Numbered from the stretch's first letter, positions 35,966 through 50,600 are shown. The stretch: 64,000 bases of DNA from Fratercula arctica (GCA_947846985.1 CANTUZ010000005.1:7702501-7766500), one strand, 5' to 3'. The notes: generated by a model from the letters alone, not told the origin. Numbers and translations are program-made.

Positions 35966-38900
35966 TCTTAAAATACTAAAGCTGTTTTCACCTTGTAGAT
36001 TTTTACAGAAAGTTTCAGACTTCCATCTGCGATTTTTAGTTCTCTTTTGCAAAAAAAAAATGAATGAATACCCACAGCATTTCAGCTAAATACTCTAGTT
36101 GTGGCCAATTCTAATTTTTATGTGAGTCTTCTGCTGATAGTGCCTCCAAGGAGATAAGTTTGCTGCCTGTAGGTAAGTTTTCCTTGGACTACAATTCTTA
36201 CGACCCATGGCAGGTGACCATTCTTCTCATACACTGGTCTTCTAATGTTTATCAGTGGCTGTGTTGCATAAGAGGAGAAAACATCTGAGCTGGGAAGCAG
36301 AAGGCACTATAGTAGCATTAGCAAATACAATATTCAAATTTATGCAACAAAAATCTGAGGTTTTACTAGGAAGATATTCCATTTCCCAATCATTCTACTT
36401 TCTCCAAAGAAGATAAATATAACTGTTATACTTTCTCTAAAAGAAACAACTGAACATTTCCTCCCCAAAGGGAGTGAATACCAGAATTTCTGCTAATAAA
36501 AGCTGCAGAAGTTTGGAGAAAGTATGGAAGTCTTCATAAGGAATAACCTTAAGCAGGTCTGCTCTTTCCCTAAGGGACTATTCTGACAGTTGGATCTCAA
36601 CTCATGTTTCCTTTCTTGCAGCTTCAATACTCAGAATATTGGCTGAGGAGGGGATGATGTAGGAACAACTGTAGCAGCTATACACTACCCAAAGATTCCT
36701 CTGTGCTGAACAACAGAAAAGCTTTAGTAATAACACTGGTAGCACAAAACTAGAAAAAGTACCTTGTTTGTTATATTAAGGAAGCACCCCTTCCTATAAG
36801 TTTTTATCACTCTTGCATGACACACATTTTTCCTCTTATAGTTTAAATAGATTCTAAAAATCTTTTTTGTCTTTCTCTCTTTATCATGAGTCAAAATTGC
36901 TAATTTAATGTGTATGAAAAACTTGGATTATCCAGCGTGTGCTAAACATAGCTACTGAACATTTGCCACATGTCAGAACTTTGCAAATGTTGTTTGTGGA
37001 ATTATTTATATTGACTACATTGGAAGCATGGGTGATTAGCAATGATTACCACAGTAGTTTGCGAAGACTTACAGATGGAACTCCCACTATCCTTTATGGA
37101 CAGAACTTCTTGATATGTATAAGCTTAAACTTGGCATTCAGTGCATCTTTTAAAGGATGGCAACTGCGAAATGCAAAAGTGGGCACAGTGTGGAGTTCAG
37201 AACAAAAGGTATAAAGAAGCAATGAGAATGACTGCAAATTTGTTGTCAGATGGTACCCATAGGCTTCCTTTAATTTCCAGTGACTAACTTTTGAGTACAA
37301 GTATGGCATCTTTGTTTCTTGCAAAATAAAATGGTTGTTACTGTTCTTGTCCAGAGCCAGGGGAATTAGTTAATGTTAACATTGACTGTTGAAAACACTC
37401 AAGGATTATGTATGTTCTTATAGTAGTCTGGTACACTGTATTCTACAACACTCTGTAATAACTTTAGGGAAATGGCTACTATGCAATGCAATCAGCATTT
37501 CTGGTCATTTGTTTTGATTCTTTCTGAACAGTGAAAATGTTCTGGGATGTACGAGAACTTTGTGGTGCCAGGAGTAAGTGCAAAACGCTTCAAAGAGAAA
37601 ATTGCCTGTTTTGCAATGTGGCAAGAGTAAGTGTCCTCTTTAACTGAATGGCTTCCTTGGTTTCGTCTTCACCTATAATTTGTGAAACCTACATTTTCTG
37701 GCTTTGACAATTATAACCAGCGAAATATGGAAGTTGTTTAAATTAAAATGAACAAACGTTTTTTGCCTAAAAATCAACGAAGTGTCATTATTTACTATTC
37801 ACATTGCAATAATTCCTTTGTTTGGAGAAACTACTTTTAATTTTTAAGAGAGGTCTCGATCCTTTGATGCAGAAATACAGTTCAAACAAATGTCCGTGTT
37901 AACTAAAATCCTGCTTCTATCCTATTGAGGATAATGCAACTGAATATCAATTGCACTTAATTAATTAGTTTAACTTTACAGCAGTTTACAAATAATCCCC
38001 ATGAGTTTTGTTGCTGCCTACTTGCTTGTCTGTACTTATTATTATGCTCACTGAAAAGCATAAACATAATTAAAATGCTTTCCTAGACTTTTTTACCTCC
38101 TACGTTGGAATGTCTACTTTGTTTTCATGCCACTTCATAAGACAATCTGTATTAACATTCAGGCTCAGATCTTCAGAAAATACACTGGTTTTATCAGGTC
38201 TGGTATCCTCTAGACCTGTACTTGGACCCCTACACATGGAAGCTAATTAGTTGAGCTTTAAGGAGAAGCAGGGAAGAAGATTAAAATAAGGACCTGAATG
38301 GACATTTTTTTCTTTTACTGGGGATATTTATGGTATTTTTGGAATCACATTATATATATATTTTTTTTTTGCTTTCTTGGTAATTTCTGATACCTAGAAG
38401 CTTAACATGTAAAAATCCCAATGAAACAGAAAATTTATTAGAGACGCGCTGGTTGGAAGCAAGTTTTTGGTGAGTAATATGGTAACACAACTAATTGGTG
38501 TTTTTAAAATCTAGCTGTCTAATGCTCAGCTGAATGCTATTGCTGACTCATCAGTGGTGGAGAGTTACTGGTATACCCCCAGTTTCATTCTCAGAAAACA
38601 CTTAAATATTTTAAAGCTATTAGGTATAGGGTGTTAAAAGTTTATGCATTCTTTTGCTTGCCAAGAGAAGTTATTCTTGTAAGGAGTCATTCCTGCCTAA
38701 TTATGTTGTTTGTCACATCATAAGCTGCCAGTAAAACTGCTGCAGAGGAAAGGCCATAGAAGGAAGAAGTTCCTCCCTGCCCCTGCAAAAAAACCCAAAA
38801 AGTACCACTTAGCAGGTATACATAAATGTCTAATTCTCTGAAAATTTCAGTCCAGAGCTTGAATTTTGACCCTTCAGAAATATTCTGGGTATTCCTCGTG

Positions 38901-41900
38901 TACTGTGGGGATAAAAAAAGATATTCAAGACTTGAGTGAGAGTGAGACCATCTCTTGATCATAGTGTTCATCTGACAGTCAATCAGGCAAGTAGCAATTA
39001 CCATTCCGTCAATCATAGGGAGTTCACTAAACTCCTTATAAACAGCACATTTTTGTACCAAGTAAATCCATGTAATAGAGAAATGTTGTAGCCCACAGGC
39101 ATTTGCAAACTTTTCTAAGAGGATCTCAAGTCTAACTCGCACTGAGAGTTTAATAGACTTTCATATTTGCTGCTATACCCTGTGAACCACGAGCATCTTT
39201 TAAATCTGCAAGAATAGGAATGCGTAACTCTGAATTGAAGGAACACCCTAGACCTCAACGCATTAAGTCCTAATTCAACCCACTAGAGACAATTTAGAGA
39301 TTAAGGCAATTGACTGACCATGAAAAGAAATTGCTATGTATAACCTGGTGAAATAAAAAGCATGGAGGAAAAAGGTTATGATATTTGTTAGCATGCACTT
39401 GAAAAGGGCAAATACCAAGATATGGCAATTTTTATTTTAGAATGGTTGCATGAAATTGAGCAACGAAAATCAGCTTGAATCATGAAATGCTCTTTACAGT
39501 GAGATGAAATGCTACACAATTGAAGAGCCTCACAAGAAAAGCAAGAGAAAACTGAAAATTTGCGTTGTGTGAAAATCATTCTATGATAGATTTGGAATGT
39601 ATCTGCACTGTAGTAGGAATGGATAGATGGCATAGTAACACTAGGAATTCCTAATCTTGGTTGCATTTAGCCACTGATACAGAATATATAGAATAGAAGT
39701 AATCAAATGTCTCTCTTTCCACAGCAGAATGTAGTTGCTCTGAGAAATCTACCTCTATATAATAAAGCGTAATTGTGTTCACTTTTTTGTAATGTCTATT
39801 GGTAAGTGAGAATTATCAAGATTTAATTACTGTGCTAGAAACAATACTTTTGCCTATATAAACATGGCTGATTGTGGGTTTTTTTTAGTCTTAGTGGTAT
39901 ATGCTTTTTCAAACTAGAAGTATTCCAAAGACATACGTGTATATGTAAATGTAGCACATAATATAGTGTAAAAAAAACCCCAGAGCATCACAGTGACTCT
40001 AAAATGCATTGTAACTCTTGCAAAAAAGATGTTATCTTTACTTTGCAGAAGGGTTTTATCATGCTCATAAATATATATAGCTGTGAGTATGTCGAAAGCA
40101 ACTAGCACAGGATCGCTTAGCTGAGTGGGAGGTGATGCAGGACTGTGCTATTAGTGAGCAGGAGGTGGGAGGTGACTGGGGCTGATGGGCAGGTGGGATA
40201 CAGTATTTATATACATATGTTTACAGGTATTTTTAGATGAGGTATAAATATGCAAATGTTAATTCAAAGAGATAACTTGCCTCAAGGGTAGATGGAATGA
40301 TGTAATAACTGAGAGTGAGGCAGCATAGTAGAGTGGACTGAGCATGGCAACTGTGAGACAAGAACACACATTTTTTAATACTGATTTCTACACAGTAGTA
40401 TCTTCTCACTATTTGCTCTTCCCCATGTGTTCTATAACAGCTGTGGCTGGACATACATGTTCACATGAGGGGTATGTAGTATATTTCGTATATACTTGTA
40501 GCTTAATGTGGCATAATTAAGAAAAAAATGACATATGTAGTGACTAGTGACGTAGGGAGGTGGGAGGTACCAGTGGAGGAAAAAACCCTCTGTATAAGGA
40601 TTTTATGGAATTTGCCTTATCTTAGCTTTTTTCCAATTTTCTTAGTCTTGGTGTTCCACTTATTAATTTCTGTTATTAGGTACACTCATATATTCTTTAG
40701 AGAGTCTCTCTCCTGTTGTTTCTTTCTTACTGTTTGTTAATGCAACTAGACCTATGAATCTTTTTAAAAGAAAATAAAAAAATCTTATGATTAAGATATG
40801 CACAGACTTTTCTCCAAGCTGACCTGCCCAAGCATTGTCAATACCTCTCCAAATTATCTGGCTGTCTGTTAGTTGTGGTGCAGTTTCAATAGACCAGGTG
40901 ACGTGTTTCCTATTACTAACAATGAACAGTAACTTAAACAGCTAGTTTCCCATCCTTGTCTGACCTCCCTAATATCTATTCCTCTCTTCGCTGCTTCTGT
41001 CCCTGCTGTTGGATCCTCTCATAGACTCTGTATATCTAGGCTGGTTATGCCTAACTGGTTCTTTAGCATCCACCTAATATGTCTGACACCACTTTCTTGC
41101 CTGCCCCTATTTCAGCAGTTCTAATGTAATCTAGCTGGCAAACTGATCAGCCTCAGTAGCTTTCCCTTCTCTTCACATTCAGTTTGACATGGCATCAGGA
41201 TGAATGTGTGGGTATTTGAAGTTTTCCTGGTATTAGTAATGGTAATTGAGAATCTGTCTGGAATTTTTGGAAGGACTCATACTGCTGTCCATTTGACTGG
41301 TAATAGAGATGCCCCTGGTAGAACTTAGGCATGTTGTAGACACATCCTGTGAGAGAGATGCACAACACTGAACTAGATCAAAGGACAAAGAGCTATTACT
41401 AGTATGAGGATAAACTGTGTACATCTGTGACAGAGCCTGTAGAAATGGCCGTGAGGCTGTGCACTGTAATTCTTAATGCCTACTAAATTGGCATACATGG
41501 TGGATTCTAAGGATATGGTAAATTAAATGGAAAAATGATCAGTCATTTAAGCTCAGTTTAGGCTGCTGAACTAGGGTAAAAGTCCGTTTGATATGTATCT
41601 ATTCCTGCCATACACATAGTATTTGGTAACTGTTGCCTTATCATAGGAACACCCTGCTATTGCTTTTGGATTTTACCTCTGAAAATCTCCTGAGAAGGTT
41701 TAAAATGCTGCTATCCTCTTATACAGCTAGATTCAGGATAGTGCCCTGGCTAGACTGAATTTCTTGACAAGGCTATATGGCAGCCCACAAATCTACCTGA
41801 GGTTTCCCAAATACCATCCATCATGTCCAGATAAACATTTGGTTTGACAAATTTTCATTGACCGTTTACTTTGTTTCTTACCAGTAATCAGGGCAGCATA

Positions 41901-43469
41901 CTTGGGGTCTGTTTAGTACTTAGCACTTAGTGTGCTAGATCAGAAAATAGAGTTTCTAGAAGTTCTAGCAGCTCAATTTCAGCACTCAGGAAGCCCATCA
42001 GTCTTTTTCTCAAAAGTGCAACTTCCAAATGAGCTCTAGCAACATGCCTAACTGAAGGTGCAAAGGTTAAAAAAACTTACATGAAACAGGTACGCTTTGC
42101 TTCTTCCTGATACTTGCATCATCCTTACAAGGGACCTATCTTACTAAAGACTTCTTAATCAAAGAAACTAGCTTTCCAACACCAGGCTATGCCCCAAAAT
42201 GTTTCCCATCCCATGGTGAAGCAGGTTTTATAGTCCCTGTATAATTGCATTGCTCAGACCTAAACCCAGGGTCCACAGTCCCTGTAGAAAGAGGGAAGAG
42301 AATTGCATTGGAGATACAGAGTGCACCCAATGAAGGCCACTGCAGATTTTGACTCCTAGTCAATATGCCGAATAGGAATGAATATACCTAATTATTTCAG
42401 ATTTATCATATGCTTTTTGCCATGTATATATTGCAAAACCACTTCAGAATCTGTTCAAAACCCCTATCCATCTTCCCCTGACCAATCCTATTAAAATCTA
42501 GTTCCTTTGAATTGAACTAATGATTGACATTGTGTTGTGTCTCATATGTTATCTTAGATGGAGATTCTTTTAAAAATAAATATGGCAATTAAATCGCCAG
42601 GCTGCTTCAGTTTGTGCACAGCTTGTTTTTAAGTAACTGATAAAGAATATGCAAAGTTTTCAATGAAGCTGCCAATCCCTCTTCAGTGTCCTCTGTGCCA
42701 TGCATGTCTGTCTTCCTTTATTTGCATTGTCTTTGTCACAGAGAGGTAGTTTACATGTGCTAATAGAATGGGATTGTTTTCATGTGATCCATGACAATTA
42801 GGGTTTCAGATAGCTTGTTAGTACTTGTATTTAGGAAAGAGAAGTTTTTCAGCTTATGTCTGACACATGGATTGCTAAGAGTATAAGTGCAAGAGCTAAG
42901 ACTTCATGCTTCCTTGGCACAATATGATCTATCATTTGTATGGTATGTCTTTACTAAGCAATACTAATTTGTGAGGAGAAAGAGGGGGAGGTAGAGTAGA
43001 ACCAGCTTGAGCTGAAGTGTCAGCTGCAAACCAGCCCTCATGTAATAGGTGGTTTTAGGCATGTTTCCTGAGAGACTGATTGTGATCAGTGCTATGCTAG
43101 GGCAGTACTCCATGGAGACTGTCTTTGACTTTCCCAGGGCATGAGACCTGCTGGAAAATAGTTCAAGCCCAAGTATTAATAAAAGCAATCCTAACTTTGC
43201 CTTAACTTGTATGTGGGTCACTTGTTCCCTCTGCTGCACAGTTCCAGAGGCAAGGCAATAATACCTTCTCCCCACTGTGTTCATTGTGGTGGATATGTCC
43301 TACTCAAGTTACACATGTAAGTGTTTGCGTACTGAATCCCACAAGGCTGTTACCCCTACAGCTGCATTTCAGCCTTACCTGATCATCTCTTCCTGTGACC
43401 CTATGTCCCCATGTACTTATGTGCCAGGAACTATGGCTGGTTCCCTGGGGTTCCCCCACTATGACTAGG
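35966..43469. other. Unique AT-rich noncoding DNA
   Basis: No gene is supported. The longest open frame (minus 38687-39142, 151 codons) shows no family, no signal peptide and no repeat, and is near the length expected by chance. A TATATATATA-T11 tract is at 38350-38370. GGTGGGAGGTGA-like words recur at 40125-40180. I see no transposable-element ends. Confidence 0.55.
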
Positions 43470-43551
43470 GGATTCCCTGCCCATGGCAGGGGGGTTGGAA
43501 CAAGATGATCTTTAAGGTCCCTTCCAACCTAAACCATTCTATGATTCTATG
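43470..43551 (+). mobile_element. CR1 LINE 3' end, very short
   Basis: It begins at ATTCCCTGCCCATGGCAGGG, runs through GGTTGGAACAAGATGATC and TTTAAGGTCCCTTCCAACC and ends ATTCTATGATTCTATG. Same 3' subfamily as the copy at 32207, with severe 5' truncation to about 80 bp. Confidence 0.95.
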
Positions 43552-46500
43552 GGAGGACTGAGGATGCAGATTTGAGCAACCAGCTGCTTTCAGCTGCTTT
43601 GTATTGCTGGAACATCAGAAAAAGTTCTGAAAAACACCAGACTGTAGCCCAGCAATGAGGCCTGTTTTAGCAAATGTTTGAGCACAAGTGAAATAGATGT
43701 CCCCTTGCAAGTCAGTTTGTGAGGAAACAGGTGGTACATGGTTATTACAATGTACAGAGAAGAACTCTTGTAATACAACTGGAAATAATTCAAAAGACAA
43801 CAGTGAGTCCATTGTAAATAAAAAACAGGGTATGATGTAACTGGCTTGTGATAAGCAGGGGTAACCAGTGGGCAGCCAAGGACACAATGTTTTGTTCTTG
43901 TGTATAATCACTGAGTGATGATGAGGAAGCAAATGGCAGCAGCTTAGGTGAAAGATTCCATGTCACTACTCTGCTGCTCTGCAGCAAGCCTTCTGTCCCT
44001 GGCCTGTAACAGGAAGCATCCTGTTGTATTTGGTGGAGGAAATCAATGAGCCTCCTTATAAATATTAGGGAAGGTCAGTGACAGTCCAACTAACAGGACA
44101 CAGCAGATATGAGCACAAGTGTTTTCCTGCCATTAATAGATGACAACTCCTCCTTCTCAGCCATATGAAAAAAATGTAGGCATAAGCCTGAAATGACAGA
44201 AAAAAGCATTGGTCTTCCTGATATTTTTAGATATTATCAGCTGACAGGGCAGATTGTGAAGGACTGAAAAATGACGAACATAACTCCATGACTCTTTTCC
44301 TCCCTGCCTCCCCCCCTCCAAAAAAAGGAAAGTGGGGGGTGGGGGGAGATAGAGAAGAAAGAAGGCTCTGCTGGCAGCCTCAGGATAGTTAGCTTAAAAA
44401 GCAGGTGTGGGGGAAAATATGAGAAACAATCTTGTGGGATTCAGTGAGGAAACACTTCAAAAATATAATTTGATTAGGACACAGCCTGTATGATTCAACG
44501 AGGGGGAGGAGGTATTGCCTGGAACATGCATCTGACAAACTTTCACATCAAGAATTACTAAATTACTGTCATGCAGCCATGAGGTAGGGGCCAAAACAGC
44601 TTGCGGAATAGACAACTTTTTTTTTACAAACTCATGAACTGCAACTTTCTGAGTTGTTGGCATCTATGACGGGAATCAGCGCCATGAGTTACTTTTGCCT
44701 CTGGTTCCATTGATGTATTCCACTTTCTTATTTTTATCACAGTGTCATGTGCTGCATACCCTTCCTTAAGCTCTCTGTTGAACTGGAGAACAGGTAAAAA
44801 AACCTGAATTCTTCACTACAATGGGCAAGAGAATGTCATATTTAATATGAACACAATTCAGGCTTTGTGGCTGACCAGGTAGGCTTTGGCATCATTACAG
44901 AACATCATTCATTCACTGACAACTGTTTATTATTTGCTATTTTATTATCTGTGTTGTAGCAGTGCCTATAAATGCGTTACTATGAACATGTAGTAGTGGT
45001 CAATACCTGACCCAAAGAAATTGTATAGGTGGAATCAGAAAAGATAAAGAGTAAAAGAAAGACAGAATTATTTACAGAATGGCAACAAAAATAGAGAAGT
45101 ATTTAAGCATTAAAGACTGCAGCCCCTAACCTTTAGGTATAAATGGAATGCAGAATGCTGTATTTTGCATCATAGTACTAGAAGGAGATCAGGCAGAATC
45201 ACAGTGAGGGACCTGCTCCCAGATGGTAAAGGAAAAAATGGAGGACAGAGTAGGCTCTGAAATCTTCCTCTTATAGACATTTCTCTCAGGACTTCAAGGA
45301 GGATTATACAGTGTACAAATATACAAACAGTTAAAAGCTAGCCATTTTCTTTTAATGAACTGAGCCATTTTCACAGCTTTTCTTTCTTTTTAACTGATGA
45401 TCCTCACCTATAAATAAGTCTGGTACATTTATTCAGGTAAAAAGTTGGGTGTAACTTTTACTTCAGATTTAGATGCCCACCTTCGGGAAAGCAGGCAGCC
45501 AGAACTTGGCTATTGCCTCTTTTGGACAATAGCACTCTCCCACATCGTGCTAATGACCTATAACTGAAGGCCTGTTTTGTTGTGAGAGACAATGAGAGAG
45601 AATAAGTATTCAAAAGTGAGACTGCCTAGTACAGATCTAAGAACATTCACCTGGAGAAAAGAGACTGGTGCCACATCTGCTTTCAGGATGAATTCTCTAC
45701 TGGAATTAATCAGTGAATTTGTGTAAAATGCAAGAACAGTTCTGGGAGCAACAAATAGAAGACCTGTGTATGCACACTGTGTGTTAGTACCATGGTATCT
45801 CTTAACTCATTAGATTTTGATTATTACTGTTTTGATTATATTTTACACAAAGCAAAAGTGAAGAACCATCCCCAACTAGCAGCCCCTGACTCTTCAGAGG
45901 CCTGGGGTATGGGAATGTCTTGTTTCTGATTACAGATCAGATTTTGGCAGGTGATGCAGATATGACTCCTCAAACTGGGTGGTTCAGGATTTATTATATA
46001 TGTAACTACTAAGAAATAATTTCACTCCATGCAGTTGCTTCTATTTCCAGTCCTTTCCAAGTAAAATGCAGAAGAATACTGAGTAATTGCACTTATCATA
46101 AGTAATTTTGTTTGGGGAGGAGCAAATAAATGTAGGAATGCATCTGGGAAGATGAAGAGAATGTTTTCTTTTCAAAACTTGCTCTCGCCACAGGAAAATT
46201 CCAGAGGGGAAAATAAATAGTGTATTCTTCATAATCATGTTGCTACTATAATATTCTGTGATTCAGAAATAATCAATTGTCTTAGCACTGATTTTTCCAA
46301 TTAAAAAAAAAAGGCATTATCTTTTTAATATCTGTTGGCAAGATGGTGGGTTTTTTGTCCTTAAGATATTTAGGAAACCTGGGTCTTTTTGCGGAGGTAA
46401 ATGAAGCCTTGGAAAAGATGTTTGTTTGTAACAGGTCAATTTTAGGACATTAGCACTGAATGGACCTGTGTATGAAAGTAGAAGATTTCCTTTGCAGGTA

Positions 46501-47244
46501 TGAACAACTTGTTTGGCATTAGTACAATGTTTTGTTTTGAAGTCTATTCTATATAACAAATTGTTGTTTATTAGAGGTTAAATAGTTATTTAGTTAAAGC
46601 ACACTAGTTTGAACATTTTCCTTGAAAGTACCATCCCAGAGAGAATTGGACAAAACTAATAGTCTTATTAATCTTTGATTTATATTTGTATTTTCAGGCC
46701 TCAATTCATCAATACGTGCTTAAAGTTAATCGTATTTCCTTCCTTCAATGAACATCCATTGTAACATACTGAAACACATGGGATACTTTAACTACAGGTA
46801 GAGCCGAACTGAGCTAGAAGAAATTGACTAAAATACTGTCTTGATGAATATTCTGTCTTACATTAGGTCTTGTAATTTTAAATCATCTGGATATATGATT
46901 GCTGGATATGCTCTTTTGCCTTAGAGTTTATGTGATTTGCAATGAAAACCATGAAAGGACAGCCATTAATAAGATCAAAACCTACAGTTTCATGCAAAAA
47001 GTTTCCCTAGTATTATATAAAACAGTTCATTGTTAACCACACATTTTTTTCACCACATTTTGTTAGGTCATAACTCTTTAGAAATGGTATAATGATCCCT
47101 AAACTAAGAAGGTATAAAGTCTTTAGAGTTTGAGAAGCCTCAGTGCTAGAAAGTTAAATTAATTTTGCCTTGAAAAAAGGGTGGTATGAACTTTGTGGTT
47201 TTCAATTCAATGCTAGCACAAGTTTTGGCTCTATAAACATGTGA
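43552..47244. other. Unique noncoding DNA
   Basis: No gene is supported. A tandem AGCTGCTTTC word pair is at 43582-43601, and a C-run/G-run pair near 44.3 kb is entered separately. Short frames on the minus strand around 43590-43987 overlap each other and carry no recognisable domain. Confidence 0.55.
44308..44347. repeat. Facing C-run and G-run
   Basis: A CTCCCCCCCTCC run (44309-44320) is separated by A7GGAAAGT from GGGGGGTGGGGGG (44334-44346). The two arms are complementary, so the DNA could fold into a GC hairpin or, on either strand, form G-rich structures. Such sites are prone to sequencing and replication errors. Confidence 0.65.
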
Positions 47245-47607
47245 GTGGGTGAGCACAAGCTGGTGAGGGGTCTGGAGCACAAGTCTTATGAGGAGCGGCT
47301 GAGAGAACTGGGGTTGTTTAGCCTGGAGAAAAGGAGGCTGAGGGGAGACCATTTTGCCCTCTACAACTACCTGAAAGGAGGTTGTAGCGAGGTGGGGGTT
47401 GCTCTCTTCTCCCAGGTAACAGGCAATTGGACAAGAGGAAATGGCCTCAAGTTGTGCCAGGGGAGATTTAGATTGGGTATAAGGAAAAAATTCTTCACTG
47501 AAAGGGTTATCAAGCATTGGAACAGTCTGCCCAGGGAAGTAGTTGGGTTGCCATCCCTGGAGGTATTCAAAAGATGTGTAGATGTAGTGCTGAGCGACAT
47601 GGTTTAG
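47245..47607 (+). pseudogene. CR1 ORF2 (reverse transcriptase) C-terminal fragment, open frame
   Basis: A 120-codon uninterrupted frame that ends at the natural ORF2 stop. Recognisable family blocks are [61 protein letters not shown] and HWNSLPREV ending [11 protein letters not shown]. This lies downstream of the reverse-transcriptase catalytic domain, so the fragment has no enzymatic activity. The lack of stops or frameshifts over 363 bp points to a fairly recent insertion. The methionine near 47245 is accidental and not a gene start. Confidence 0.9.
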
Positions 47608-47691
47608 TGGTAACTTGGCAGTGCTAGGTTAACGGTTGGACTTGATGATCTTAAAGGTCTCTTCCAACAAAAATGATTCTATGATTCTATG
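47245..47691 (+). mobile_element. CR1 LINE, ORF2 C-terminus plus complete 3' end
   Basis: A 447-bp CR1 copy running from the C-terminal part of ORF2 through the 3' untranslated region to ATTCTATGATTCTATG at 47691. The 3' end (GGACTTGATGATCTTAAAGG, TCTCTTCCAAC) differs from the copies at 32207, 43470 and 56779 (ATGATCTTTAAGGTCCC type), so it belongs to another CR1 subfamily. 5' truncated, as usual. The left boundary is estimated from the start of similarity and could lie a few bases either way. Confidence 0.96.
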
Positions 47692-50600
47692 TTGTGAACT
47701 GTTGCCCTATTAATTTAGGGTTTGTTTAAAAAAAATAGAAACCCTGTGAATTTATGCAATATTAAAATGGTTAATATAACTGGGGCTGGGCTTCTGAAAA
47801 GGGATGTCTTACCTGCTGAGAGGTCCACTAATACACTTAGTGAGAATGAAGGTTACCCCCTAGTAATAATTATTCAGGTCATACTTGAGAGGACAGAATA
47901 ACAAGTTTGCAGGTATATTGAAAATGCAAAGTATTAAATGTGAGGAGCACTGCATATGTTCTGATTTTGTTTCTAGAAGAAATTAATGTCAAAACAACAA
48001 ACTCATATTTTTGATGATTTGATGAAATTTGCTGATCTGTATATCTTCCCTCATTTTTAAGTAATGAAAAAATAATGAGCATTCCAGAGGAACTCTTGAA
48101 ATTGTTGAAATTTCAGTTCCCTGAGAAAACAAAGCCCTACAAAAAACAATGATTCCTTGTTAACAGACATGTTCATGGACTTTGCATGGAGGGGAAAAAA
48201 ATTATTCACTTGTCTTACAATACTACCCCTTTTACTGTGTGTGGCTTAGGAAAGTAACTGGTTATTTCTAACCTTTGTTTAAAAAAGGTTTCCTTTGTCT
48301 ATTGGATGAGGAAATACATGTCTTATTTTAAATCTTTTTGTAAATAAATGACAGTGACCAGCTTTATTAGTAGAAGCCTTGAATGCAGTTGTAAATATTA
48401 CAGGCAAGTGCAAACTATTTTAGCTAAGGATAACTTGCAACTTCTGCTCCTTCAGCAGCAGTGGGGAGAAGAATAATTCTGAATAATCCACAAGCTTTGT
48501 ACTAGAAAAGCAGGAAAACTAGAATTGTTTAGCTGAAGACCAGAGCTCATGAGCTTTATCAGAGGAAGTAGAAACTCTGTTAGAGAGTCACAATGGTGTT
48601 CCTTACAAATAAGTAGTGATCCATTTCTGTCCTTTTCTAATTATCTTCTACTTTATGTAAGTGGGAATCCTCATATCTATATATAAACACCTAGAAGTTG
48701 TTGTATAATCTAAACAAGCTGTATAGAAAGTGATACGAAAATGACGTTTCCAGAATGTGGCGCATCCCACATATTTAAATCCCTATTGACAAGCTTCTGA
48801 CAACTTTTTAAACTGAAAACTTTCATATTTAATTTGTCCAACCATTCGTTCTTCTCAGTTTCATTCCCTATCAGTTTCAAATATAGTCTCAGGTTATTAC
48901 ACAGTTGGCAGGAGATAGGACTTGCAAAGGCGCTGTAGCAAACAGCGTTTATGGGTCAGTGAACTTTCTCACTTTTACAGGCATGCTGCATTGGGAAACT
49001 AGTTTAGCTCATTTTCCTAATCACAGAGTACAACTCAAGTGTTTGGAGAGCAGTTTTTCGAAGTGGAACTGGCATGATTCACAGTTGCATCCAAGCCTCT
49101 TCTCTACTGCCACATCCACTTAAGCTTCAAAACAAGTTCTTAATGAGTTTAATCATATTTAAAATTTTAATCTTTTTCAACATTATTACAATCGCCTTTG
49201 GCAAAAATCAGTAGTACACTGAGCTCCACATGACTCAGACTCAAAGCAGGTTTTGTGTATTCAATTCTTTGTGAATCACCACTTCTTTAGACAAGCCTTT
49301 AATTTTTTGGTGTTTTTGCACCTTTAATTACATTATTGGGCATGTGATTAAAGAGAATATCTAAGAAATGTTAGCAACTGTTACAGACATATTCTCCATC
49401 TAGTCAGGATGGAATTGAAACATATCCTCTCTCTTCCTTTCTGCAGGCTGACACAAAAGGTGAGTGGGTTTTGGAGGTTTTTTCTTGAGGATATCTATCT
49501 GTTCTTGCTGGATTGCATAGTCAGGAGTGGAGATTGTGGCCTATTGTATCTCAAATAATAGTTTTTTGATTCTCAAAGGCCTTCCCTTAGCCAAGTTTCA
49601 TGCCTACAAATAACATGATACTTTTTGACTTTGAGATCATCACTGTAGATCTGTGATAGTGTATTTTATTCCCTGTTCCTTACACATCCCTCACATATGC
49701 CTGTGTGAAAATTGAAAGATATTCTGCAAACCTTAGTCATGGGGAACAATACGGTATTGTACAAGAATGCCTCTTTGAAATGCAAGTTCTCTATTCTGGA
49801 ATACAAGCCTAAAAAATGATCACTTTCCCTCAATCACCATGGTTCTAGGGTACCCTAAAGTACACAGGGACTTAGTATTTCATAGAAAAAATTGTTCTTC
49901 CCTTCCCACAATTTGCATCATCAGTTGGAAGTAGATCCTGAACTGGTACAAGTTGATTCTTTTTCTAATCTATAAATTACTAAGAAACCTTGAAAAAGGA
50001 AGTGAGTAAGCCATGCTGAGGTTATATTTTTGTTTATATTTCTGAGATCCCAGATTTCCCAGAACAAAAAATGGCCTTTAGAAATGTGAATTAACTCCTG
50101 TCACCTCACTGATCTTTAATGTGAAGTGGAATGAAGGCTGCTGAGACAAGAATTAGTAATAATTAATAACAATTAATTCTTTTATGATTCAAATTGTCAA
50201 CTAGTGTCCATGTTCTCACACTGCTTCTATTCCTTTTTGTATATTGGTATCACGTTGTTTTCTTAGTGGATAGAAGCTCCAGTCAATTCTTTGATACAGT
50301 CTACAGGGTAGGTATATATCCACTGTGACTACAAGAATCTGTGAAAACCACTTCTGAAGAGTACCAATGAGCTATATTTAGATTCGGATCTTCCCATTAT
50401 GTTCACTTGCATCTTTGACGCTCAGATGAATTTAAGCTAATGACTTTTGCCACGTTTACTATGGTGCATTATGCAACATAACATGAATGTCTGTCTCTGT
50501 GTGTGCAGCTATATTTGTATTTATAAACACCAAACTGTGCTCATCTTATTCTGAGAGTCATGGCGCAGAGGCAGAAACCTTCCACCTGTATCATACAAGT

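Noticed and set aside
38687..39142. 151-codon open frame on the minus strand, the longest in the window
   Set aside because: No recognisable motif, domain or signal. With the stop density of AT-rich DNA, roughly one such frame is expected by chance in 64 kb over six frames.
39569..39582. ATCATTCTATGAT as another CR1 end
   Set aside because: Only the octamer-like word is present. The upstream CR1 3' untranslated sequence is absent, so a chance match.
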